Below, one piece after another: positions 1 through 6,197 of a stretch of 11,105 nucleotides of DNA. The notes below the pieces were generated by a model. That model was given only the letters and a program-made list of their open reading frames with translations, was not told the origin of the DNA and searched no databases. The DNA comes from VRUE01 sp035707825 (GTDB lineage: Bacteria > Actinomycetota > Thermoleophilia > Solirubrobacterales > 70-9), in assembly GCA_035707825.1 (NCBI GenBank), contig DASSTR010000102.1, positions 1 through 11,105 of the forward strand. Reading direction: 5' to 3'. Both the position numbers and the translations under genes were made by a program. Position 1 is the first letter of the stretch, and each line of letters starts with the position of its first letter.

Positions 1-306
1 CGGGTTGTTGACGCGGGCGATGATCCGCTCGACGTCGTACTTCTCGCGCGCGACCTGGCAGATCAGCATGTTGTCCTCGTCGTCGCCGGTGACCGCGATC
101 ACCATGTCGGCGCGCTGGATGCCGGCCCGCTCCAGCACCCACAGCTCGGAGGCGTCGCCGTAGGAGACGTTGTGCTCCAGCTCCTGCTCGACCGTCAGGT
201 AGCGGCGGCGGTTGCTCTCGATCACCGTCACCTCGTGGTTCTTTTCGAGCAGCTCTCGGGCCAGGTTCCAACCCACCTTGCCCGCTCCGACGACGATGAT
301 GTACAT
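1..306 (-). CDS. TrkA-family NAD-binding regulatory protein, CeoC-like (partial, C-terminus beyond window)
   Basis: The first 102 residues of an RCK/TrkA N-terminal domain can be read; the gene runs off the left edge in frame. The start is the ATG at 306. The protein opens with a Rossmann fold: beta strand MYIIVV, dinucleotide motif G7-x-G9-x2-G12, and an acidic residue (E30) at the end of the second strand, the usual choice for NAD(H) rather than NADP. Later segments such as YGDASELWVLERAGI and GDDEDNMLICQVA match the conserved TrkA-N core. Proteins of this family sit on the cytosolic face of K+ transporters and gate them in response to NAD(H) or other nucleotides. It follows the neighbouring TrkA-like gene by 18 bases, so the two are probably cotranscribed and form a hetero-pair like the actinobacterial CeoB/CeoC proteins. 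Whether a TrkA_C ligand domain follows cannot be seen. The family call is secure; the identity of the partner transporter is inference. Confidence 0.9.
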   Translation of the reverse strand, partial: MYIIVVGAGKVGWNLARELLEKNHEVTVIESNRRRYLTVEQELEHNVSYGDASELWVLERAGIQRADMVIAVTGDDEDNMLICQVAREKYDVERIIARVNNP

Positions 307-324
307 GCTCCGGGCCGGGCCTTC

Positions 325-789
325 CTAGGCGGCTTCCGCCGAGTCGTCCGGCCCACCGCCGCGCTTCGCGCCGCCGCGGACGGCGCCTTCCAGCATCTCG
401 ATCGCGACGCTGGTCGGGCAGACGGTCTGCAGACCCTGGCGCTGATACCACTCGGCCCGCAGCGGGTCGAGGATGCGGGCGATCACCGTCGGCACTTCGT
501 AGCGGCGCTGGGCGATCTGCGCGATCACGATGTTGGTGTTGTCGCCGTCGGTGGAGGCGATGAAGGCGTCGGCCTTTTCGATCCCGGCGGCCACCAGGGC
601 ATCGGTCTCGAGGCCGGCGCCGACCGTGAAATGCCCGCCGAGGTCCTCCCAGCCCTTGTCGAGCCCGACCTCGAGCCGGGCGTGGGACTCGGGGTCCTCG
701 TCGAGGCAGGAAACCTCATGGCCTTCGCTGAGCATCGCCCGTGCGACCGAAGAGCCGACGCGGCCGCAGCCGACGATCACGACGAACAT
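325..789 (-). CDS. TrkA-family NAD-binding protein, CeoB-like, N-domain only (154 aa)
   Basis: A complete single-domain RCK_N protein. The Rossmann motif is G7-C-G9-R-V-G12, with D30 ending the second beta strand, then the conserved blocks AGIEKADAFIAS and GDNTNIVIAQIA. The frame stays open further upstream, but the extension is Arg/Ser-rich and unlike the family, whereas the ATG at 789 gives MFVVIVGCGRVG directly, so I start there. An AGGGG sequence lies just upstream as a possible ribosome binding site. At 154 residues it is shorter than the roughly 220 usual for actinobacterial CeoB/CeoC-type proteins: it ends about 30 residues after the RCK_N core with a Gly/Asp/Ala-rich tail and has no TrkA_C domain. 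Only 18 bases separate its stop from the next start, so no displaced C-domain fits in between. It probably pairs with the next protein to regulate ion or solute transport; the transporter is not proven. Confidence 0.9.
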   Translation of the reverse strand: MFVVIVGCGRVGSSVARAMLSEGHEVSCLDEDPESHARLEVGLDKGWEDLGGHFTVGAGLETDALVAAGIEKADAFIASTDGDNTNIVIAQIAQRRYEVPTVIARILDPLRAEWYQRQGLQTVCPTSVAIEMLEGAVRGGAKRGGGPDDSAEAA

Positions 790-862
790 GACGCCCCTGG
801 ACCGCGCTCCCCGCGCTCGCGATTGGGATTTGGATGCTTCGCTTGCTCCACGGCCCCGGATA
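790..862. other. Intergenic spacer with GAGC-rich short repeats
   Basis: This is the largest gap inside the long minus-strand unit. I see no promoter, convincing hairpin or small gene. It contains the words CCGCGCTCCC (802-811) and CGCTTGCTC (840-848), both of which recur just upstream of the glutaredoxin-like gene at the right edge (11096-11105 and 11084-11092). This could be part of a dispersed intergenic repeat or merely low-complexity GC-rich sequence. Confidence 0.35.
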
Positions 863-2887
863 CTAGAGGCCCTGTGTGGCCTGGTCGGCCAAGGTCGGCG
901 CGGCGGATGACTCTGGCGCCGCATCGAGGGTCTCCGGCGGCGCCGTGAGGAGGACGCGGCAGGGCGCCTTCTTGAGCACGTACTCGGTCGCCGCCCCGAT
1001 CTCCTCCGGCTTCGAGGCGCCGATACCGCCGAGGGTCGCGCCGCCGCGAACCCTGCTCGGCGGCTCGCCCCCGATCACGATCGCCTCGGCGCCGCTTCGC
1101 TGTGCAGCCTCGACGATGCCGGCGCCGACCTTGCGGGCCCGCAGAACTTCGGTGCTGACCGCGACGTCCTCGTACTCGTCGCCGACCTCCCTGGCGCGCT
1201 CCAGCGCGCGCTGCGCCCGCTCGCCGGTCTCGGCGGAGAGCTCGGCGTCCAGCGAGAGGGTCAGCGGCACCTCGATCACGTAGACGAGGTTCAGCCTCGC
1301 CTCGCCCTCCCTCCCGTCGGACCCCTCCTGCTCGGCCGCCGCGAGGCGGCCCGCCGTCGCGACGATGTCGTCGTCGAGCTTGGTGCCGAAGACCGGCACG
1401 AGGATGTTGCGAAAGGCGACTTCGGGGACCTGCTTGGTCAGCGCCCGCTCGGTGACCGAGACGCGCTGGGTCAGCGTCGTGCCCTCGAAGACCTTGCGGT
1501 AGAGGACGTAGAAGAGCAGGCCGAAGGCCATCCAGCCCCCTCCCACCCAGCGGGCTGTGTCGTGGTAGGCGAGCACGCTGAGGAAGGCGAGGGCGCTGAC
1601 CAGGGCCGCCAGCAGCGTCGGGACCGGTATCTGCGCCCCTCGCCAAGGGATGTTCCAGGGCACCCGGTAGGGCCGCGGGCGGTCGGGCTCGGTGATCCGC
1701 AGGCGGATGATCGAGAAGTGGGCGATCGTGATCGCGAGCATCGCCCCGAAGGCGTAGATCCCGGCCAGCAGCTTGACGTTGGTGGGAACCACCAGCCCGA
1801 TCGCGATCACCCCCGAGATCAGGATCGCCACGTGCGGGGTGGCGTGGCGGCTGTGGAGCTTGCCCAGCCAGCTGGGGATCTGGCGGTTGATCGCCAGGGT
1901 GTAGATGTGCCGAGAGACCCCCAGCATCGCCGTCGTCACGGCCCAGAAGAGGACCGGGGTCGCGATCAGGGCGACCACCCATCGCATCGTGTCGGCCACC
2001 CAGGATGGGTGGTAGGCGGAGACGACGCCGAGGATGGGCGCCTCGACGAATTCGCCGCCAAGGGCCGTGTGCGGTCCGTCCGGCCCGGCGACGACCGGCA
2101 CCGCCATCAGGGCTACGGCCGCCATCCCGGCGTAGACGAGCGGCACGGCGATCGCCCCCACCGAGACGATCCGCTTCAGGTCCCCCGGTTCGACGTCGAT
2201 GTCGGGAGCGAGGTCAGAGGCCGCCTCGATCCCGGCGTAGGCGAGCATCCCGACCACACCGGCGTAGACGATGTCGACGAAGTTCGGGCTGGTGAACAGG
2301 TCCAGCTCGGCGGTCAGCCGGTCGGGATGCATGACCGCAAGCAGGCCGACGATTATCACCGCCACCTGCAGGGTTATGTCGGCCAGCGCCAGGAACGAGA
2401 GAGCGCGTTCCCGGCCCCGCCCGGTGACGTTGAAGATGTTGAGGATGCAGGCGGCGACGATCACCGCCCCCGCGACGCCGATCTCCCAACCCGCCTCGCC
2501 GAGGTCGGCCGAGATCGGCTCCAGGTAGTGGGGCACCGAGATCGCCGCCAGGGCGGCGACGATCAGGTAGTCGATCAGGATCGCCCATCCGGCGATGAAG
2601 GCGATCAGCTCGTTGAAGGCGTGGCGGGCGAAGCTGGAGGACCCGCCCCGCTCGCGCAGCATCGCCCCGCCCTCGACGTAGCTGAGCGTCGCCAGCACGA
2701 AGAGAAGGCCGGCGACGAGGAAGATCAGCGGCGTCAGGCCGAGGCCCCGATCGGCGACGACTCCGAGAGCGAAGTAGATCGAGAAGCCGACCACCGAATA
2801 GACGGCGACAAAGAGCCCCGGCACGCCGAGGCCGCGCTGAATCAGGCGCTTGGGCTGCGGCCCGCCCTCCTGCGGCCTTCCGTCCAT
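863..2887 (-). CDS. APC-superfamily permease with C-terminal universal-stress-protein domain (674 aa, second paralogue)
   Basis: An integral membrane transporter. Residues about 15-465 form an APC-type core of some 12 hydrophobic segments, starting with a glycine-containing first helix (VYSVVGFSIYFALG), followed by the block GGSSSFARHAFNEL (81-94) and the GIEAASDLAPD segment (219-229) that corresponds to the APC helix-6 signature. Residues about 492-648 are a cytosolic USP-like alpha/beta domain, opening with FRNILVPVFGT and closing with EYVLKKAPCRVLLT. The Gly-rich ATP-binding signature of USP is altered: a GG-EPP segment with a long insert, and G631-A632 where the family usually has Gly-Ser/Thr. 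The substrate is unknown; amino acids or K+ (as for KimA/KUP-type members of this superfamily) are the main options. The ATG at 2887 lies 2 bases after the small membrane-protein gene and has a GGGGG box upstream. It is a clear tandem paralogue of the 630-residue protein at 3098-4990. Confidence 0.88.
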   Translation of the reverse strand: MDGRPQEGGPQPKRLIQRGLGVPGLFVAVYSVVGFSIYFALGVVADRGLGLTPLIFLVAGLLFVLATLSYVEGGAMLRERGGSSSFARHAFNELIAFIAGWAILIDYLIVAALAAISVPHYLEPISADLGEAGWEIGVAGAVIVAACILNIFNVTGRGRERALSFLALADITLQVAVIIVGLLAVMHPDRLTAELDLFTSPNFVDIVYAGVVGMLAYAGIEAASDLAPDIDVEPGDLKRIVSVGAIAVPLVYAGMAAVALMAVPVVAGPDGPHTALGGEFVEAPILGVVSAYHPSWVADTMRWVVALIATPVLFWAVTTAMLGVSRHIYTLAINRQIPSWLGKLHSRHATPHVAILISGVIAIGLVVPTNVKLLAGIYAFGAMLAITIAHFSIIRLRITEPDRPRPYRVPWNIPWRGAQIPVPTLLAALVSALAFLSVLAYHDTARWVGGGWMAFGLLFYVLYRKVFEGTTLTQRVSVTERALTKQVPEVAFRNILVPVFGTKLDDDIVATAGRLAAAEQEGSDGREGEARLNLVYVIEVPLTLSLDAELSAETGERAQRALERAREVGDEYEDVAVSTEVLRARKVGAGIVEAAQRSGAEAIVIGGEPPSRVRGGATLGGIGASKPEEIGAATEYVLKKAPCRVLLTAPPETLDAAPESSAAPTLADQATQGL

Positions 2888-2889
2888 GC

Positions 2890-3096
2890 TCAGACCCCCA
2901 TCCGCGAGGACAGCCAGAGTCGCAGCATTCCGATGGCGAGGAAGACGGCGCCCATGAGCGTCCCCACCGAGAGCGGGCCGCCGCCGGCGAACAGCGTCAC
3001 CGCCAGAAGCACCAGACCGACCGCGATGAAGAGCAGGGAAAGCGCCCTGATCGAGCCCTGATAGGCGCGCGCGCCGCGCGACCGCGAGCCGGCCAT
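2890..3096 (-). CDS. Small two-helix membrane protein of unknown function (68 aa)
   Basis: I do not recognise this protein. It has a basic N-terminus (five Arg in the first ten residues), a hydrophobic helix at about 17-37, a short GGGPLS turn, a second hydrophobic helix at about 43-62, and a short basic end (SSRMGV). By the positive-inside rule both ends should lie in the cytosol with a periplasm-facing turn. It is real by context: the ATG at 3096 starts one base after the stop of the upstream APC-USP gene and its own stop is two bases before the start of the next APC-USP gene, so it is sandwiched and probably translationally coupled between two paralogous transporters. A role as accessory or stabilising subunit of one or both is an inference from position only. 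Confidence 0.75.
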   Translation of the reverse strand: MAGSRSRGARAYQGSIRALSLLFIAVGLVLLAVTLFAGGGPLSVGTLMGAVFLAIGMLRLWLSSRMGV

Positions 3097-3097
3097 C

Positions 3098-4990
3098 TCA
3101 GACCGCCTGCCCCGCGAGCTCGTCCTGCACGGCCCGGTCGGAGACGACGATCACCCGGCAGGGCCGCTCGCCGAGCACCGTCTGCAGCGTCTTGTCGTAG
3201 AGCGGCGTGCCGTTGCGGTAGCGAAGCCCGACGACCACGGCGGCGGCGTTGATCAACTTGGCCTCACTCGAGATCGAGTAGCCGGCCTGCCCCGGCCGCA
3301 CCCGCTCCACGTGTCCCGTCACCCGCTGGCCGCCGATCAGCTTCGCCGACTCGATCTTGCTCTGCGCCTCGGCTTCGCGCTCACGCATCTCTGCGTCCAG
3401 CGGAAGATGCGTGGGCACGGTCAGCATTGAGTGGATGTGAATGCCGCGGCGGCGTTTGGAGGCCAGCTTGACGGCCGTGGCGACCATCTCCTCCGAGAAC
3501 GGCTCGCCGTCCTCGAAGCCGACGAGGACGCTTCGGTACTCGATCTCCTCGACGCCGAGCGGCTCAGGCAGCAGCACCTTCACCGTTTCGGTCAGCGGCA
3601 GGCGCTGGTTGCGCCGGTAGAGCACGTAGACGGTGACTCCGAAGAGCATCCAGCCGAGGCCGACGGCCAGCGTGCTCGGGTTCAGCGCCATCACCACGAT
3701 CCAGGCCGTGAAGGTGCCGAGGCCGCCGAGCACCGCCGTCAGCGGCACCGAGGTGCCGAAGGCGGTGAAGTTGAGGGGCGGCTTCCAGGGGCGGGCGTCC
3801 TCCGACTTTCGCCGCCGCAGCCAGATCACCGAGACGTGGGCGATCGTGAAGGAGAGCATGGCGCCGAACGAGTACATCGTCGCCAGGAAGTCGGTCTTTC
3901 CCGGGATCAGCGTGATCATCGCCACCGCGGAGAAGACGAGGATCGCGATGTAGGGGGTGCGGTAGCGGGGGTGCACCTGGCGCAGCCCCTCGGGCAGTTG
4001 GCGGTGCTGGCCCATCGAATAGGTGAGGCGGGAGACGCCGATCAGCCCCGCGTTGGTGGCGATCAGGAGGATCACCGCGGCGAGCACGCCGACGTAGAAG
4101 CGCAGCGCTTCGGTGAGGCCCTCCCCGAGGCCGAGGTTCTCGACGATGCCGAGGATCGGATCGTTGGCGAACTCGGTCCCCAGGGCCGTCGTGTAGTGGC
4201 CGGCGGAGTCGAGCGTGACCGGCATCGCCGAGAGCGCCACGATCGGGATCAGCAGATAGAGGCCGAGCACGGCGATGACGACCAGGCCGACGCTGCGGGG
4301 GATGGTCCGGGCCGCGTCCTTTGCCTCCTCGGCCATGTTGGAGATCGTCTCGATGCCGGTGTAGGCGATCATCCCCACGGCGATGCCGAGGGCGAAGTCG
4401 CTCCATGTCGGCGCAACCCCGAGATGGACGTTGTCGACCAGCACGCTGGGACTGAGGACGAGCACCACGCCGATCCCGACCAGCACGACCTGGGTGGCGA
4501 GGTCGGCGACCGCGAGGATGAGGTTGAGCTTTGCCGACTCCTCGGTGCCGCGGATGTTGATCAGGGCGAGCCCCGCGATCAGCACCGCGCCGCCGATGAT
4601 GTCGCCCGGCGCCTCCCCCAGCGGCTCCCAGAAGACAGCCAGGTAGTGAGGCACGAAATAGGCCGAGATCGCGACCGTGATCACGTAGTTGAGCATCTGC
4701 CCCCAGGCCGCGATGAAGCTGACCAGCTCGTTGAAGGCATGGCGGGCGAAGCTGGAGGAGCCGCCCGCCTCCGGATACATCACGGTGGCCTCCGCGTAGG
4801 TGGCCGCGGTGGCGGCGAAGATCAGGCCCGAGATGACGAAAGCGATCGGCGTCAGGCCGAGCGCGAAGGCGGCGGTGACCCCGAGCGCGTAGTAGATCGA
4901 GGAGCCGACGTTGCCGTAGGCGGCCGAGAACAGCGCTCCGACACCGTGCACGCGGCTCAGAGACTCGTCTCGCGGCACCCTCTGCGCCAT
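3098..4990 (-). CDS. APC-superfamily permease with C-terminal universal-stress-protein-like domain (630 aa, first paralogue)
   Basis: The membrane core (about residues 15-460) is APC type: the first helix carries AYGNVGSSIYYALG, a glycine/serine-rich unwound segment typical of substrate-binding helix 1; PEAGGSSSFARHAFNEL follows at 73-89; GIETISNMAEEAKDAARTIP at 212-231 is the classic helix-6 signature; NAGLIGVSRLTYSM at 313-326 is the helix-8 region. Residues about 485-617 form a cytosolic USP-like domain (YRSVLVGFEDG at the start, ERPCRVIVVSD at the end) that lacks the usual Gly-rich ATP-binding signature. The ATG at 4990 has a GGAAGGG ribosome binding site (4996-5002) at five bases' spacing. 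It follows the oxidase gene by 24 bases. APC proteins move amino acids, polyamines or, in KimA/KUP relatives, K+; the substrate here is open. The context with TrkA-like proteins favours K+ or a K+-linked role but does not prove it. Confidence 0.9.
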   Translation of the reverse strand: MAQRVPRDESLSRVHGVGALFSAAYGNVGSSIYYALGVTAAFALGLTPIAFVISGLIFAATAATYAEATVMYPEAGGSSSFARHAFNELVSFIAAWGQMLNYVITVAISAYFVPHYLAVFWEPLGEAPGDIIGGAVLIAGLALINIRGTEESAKLNLILAVADLATQVVLVGIGVVLVLSPSVLVDNVHLGVAPTWSDFALGIAVGMIAYTGIETISNMAEEAKDAARTIPRSVGLVVIAVLGLYLLIPIVALSAMPVTLDSAGHYTTALGTEFANDPILGIVENLGLGEGLTEALRFYVGVLAAVILLIATNAGLIGVSRLTYSMGQHRQLPEGLRQVHPRYRTPYIAILVFSAVAMITLIPGKTDFLATMYSFGAMLSFTIAHVSVIWLRRRKSEDARPWKPPLNFTAFGTSVPLTAVLGGLGTFTAWIVVMALNPSTLAVGLGWMLFGVTVYVLYRRNQRLPLTETVKVLLPEPLGVEEIEYRSVLVGFEDGEPFSEEMVATAVKLASKRRRGIHIHSMLTVPTHLPLDAEMREREAEAQSKIESAKLIGGQRVTGHVERVRPGQAGYSISSEAKLINAAAVVVGLRYRNGTPLYDKTLQTVLGERPCRVIVVSDRAVQDELAGQAV

Positions 4991-5014
4991 CTAGGCCCTT
5001 CCAGGAATCGACAT

Positions 5015-6106
5015 CTAGATCGAATATAGGGACGCCGTCGGTGCCCGCTGAAGGTGCGCTCGGCCCAGCTGCTCGGGCGACGCGCAGCCACACAGCACGA
5101 GCGTCAGCTCGAGCTCCTCTCGGAGCAGCTCGAGGACCCTGCGCGCTCCCTCCGCGCCCCCCACAGCCAGACCCCACAGTGCCGGCCGGCCGACCAGGAC
5201 CGCGTCGGCCCCGAGCGCCAGAGCGATCGCCGCGTCGGCCCCTCGCCGCACGCCCCCGTCGACGAGGACCGTGGCTCGGCCCGCGACCGCGTCGACGACC
5301 TCGGGAAGGGCGTCGGCGCTCGCCAGCGTGCAGTCGAGCTGGCGGCCGCCGTGGTTGGAGACGACGATCCCGGCGGCCCCGTGCTCGATCGCCAGGGTCG
5401 CGTCCTCCGCTGTCAGCACGCCCTTGACGAGGACGGGGAGGCTGCATTCGGATGCCAGGTCCTCGATGCTCGACCAACTCAGGGCCGGGTCCATGAGGCC
5501 GAAGGTCTCCTCGATCGTCACCGCACGGTCGGAGCCCAGCGCCGCCTGCACGCTGGGTACGCCCAACCCCTCGGGGATCTTGAAGCCGGTGCGCAGGTCG
5601 CGCTCGCGATTGCCGCCCCGCGGTGCGTCGACGGTGACGACGATCGCCTCGAATCCGGAGTCGATCGCCTCCTCCATCAGCGCCCGGGTGACCGCCTCGT
5701 CGCGGAAGCAGTAGAGCTGGAACCAGCGCCGTCCCGCCGGAACGGCGGCGGCGACCTCGCTCGGCCGCGCCGTCGCCAGGGTCGAGAGGCACATCACCGT
5801 CCCGGCGTCCGCCGCCGCCCTCGCCATCCCCGCCTCGCCCTCCTCGCTGACGAGGCGCTGGTAGGCGACCGGCGCCACCAGCACCGGCATCGATGCCTCG
5901 ACACCGAGCACCTGGGTCGAGGTGCGCACCTCTTCGACACCCGCCAGCATCCGCGGCCGCAGTCGCCAGCGGCGCCAGGCGCCGACGTTCTCGCGCAGGG
6001 TCACCTCGTCCCCCGCTCCGCCGGCGAAGTAGCCCAGCACGCCGGGCTCGAGCCGCTCGCTGGCCGCCCGCTCGAAATCCCCAACGTTGATCAGGCCGTC
6101 ACCCAC
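5015..6106 (-). CDS. FMN-dependent alpha-hydroxy-acid oxidase/dehydrogenase (lactate/glycolate oxidase family, 363 aa)
   Basis: A cytosolic TIM-barrel flavoenzyme that oxidises 2-hydroxy acids to 2-oxo acids. Full family length, with the active-site residues present: Y26 in GYFAGGAGDE, Q130 and Y132 in WFQLYCF, K228 in PVLVKGV, H252 and R255 in VVSNHGGRQLD, and the FMN-phosphate loops LVDGGVRRGAD (281-291) and VLVGRP (303-308). The start is GTG at 6106; an in-frame TAG lies five codons upstream, so no longer version is possible, and the ribosome binding site is weak (AGGGT). Possible substrates are lactate, glycolate, mandelate or longer 2-hydroxy acids; sequence alone does not decide, nor whether the electron acceptor is oxygen or the respiratory chain. 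It heads the minus-strand unit, 24 bases before an APC-USP transporter, suggesting its substrate or product may be related to what that transporter carries. Confidence 0.92.
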   Translation of the reverse strand: MGDGLINVGDFERAASERLEPGVLGYFAGGAGDEVTLRENVGAWRRWRLRPRMLAGVEEVRTSTQVLGVEASMPVLVAPVAYQRLVSEEGEAGMARAAADAGTVMCLSTLATARPSEVAAAVPAGRRWFQLYCFRDEAVTRALMEEAIDSGFEAIVVTVDAPRGGNRERDLRTGFKIPEGLGVPSVQAALGSDRAVTIEETFGLMDPALSWSSIEDLASECSLPVLVKGVLTAEDATLAIEHGAAGIVVSNHGGRQLDCTLASADALPEVVDAVAGRATVLVDGGVRRGADAAIALALGADAVLVGRPALWGLAVGGAEGARRVLELLREELELTLVLCGCASPEQLGRAHLQRAPTASLYSI

Positions 6107-6197
6107 CGCGCGCGGACCCTAGTTGATTCCGGGAGGGCTGTTTCGCGGCCGCATGCGGGAATGTGTCCGCCGGTTGGATGGGGGTAGCTGTCCCCGC
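6107..6197. promoter_or_regulatory. Divergent intergenic region between the oxidase operon and the cupredoxin gene
   Basis: These 91 bases must hold promoters for both directions if the two genes are independently transcribed. I find no convincing -35/-10 pair. Visible structure: a perfect 10-bp palindrome CCGCATGCGG at 6149-6158, whose left eight bases (CCGCATGC) recur at 6194-6201 across the cupredoxin start codon, and a small GGGG/CCCC dyad at 6181-6195. The palindrome could be an operator, but short GC palindromes are frequent in such DNA. GGATGGGGG (6176-6184) is the likely weak ribosome binding site for the plus-strand gene. Confidence 0.4.

Noticed and set aside
790..924. N-terminal extension of the CeoB-like protein to an upstream start
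   Set aside because: The extra 45 residues are Arg/Ser/Pro-rich and overlap the end of the APC-USP gene, while the internal ATG at 789 begins exactly at the first Rossmann strand.
1562..3061. Long open frame on the plus strand, 499 codons
   Set aside because: It lies antisense to the second APC-USP gene and the small membrane protein; its product is Asp/Arg/Gly/His-rich with no recognisable domain, as expected for the complement of GC-rich coding DNA.
3431..5029. Long open frame on the plus strand, 532 codons
   Set aside because: Antisense to the first APC-USP gene; low-complexity charged product and no family features, while the minus-strand frame has clear permease and USP domains.
3564..5792. 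742-codon minus-strand frame spanning the oxidase and first APC-USP gene
   Set aside because: It is an alternate reading frame of two well-supported genes and gives an Arg/Gly/Pro-rich product with no domain.
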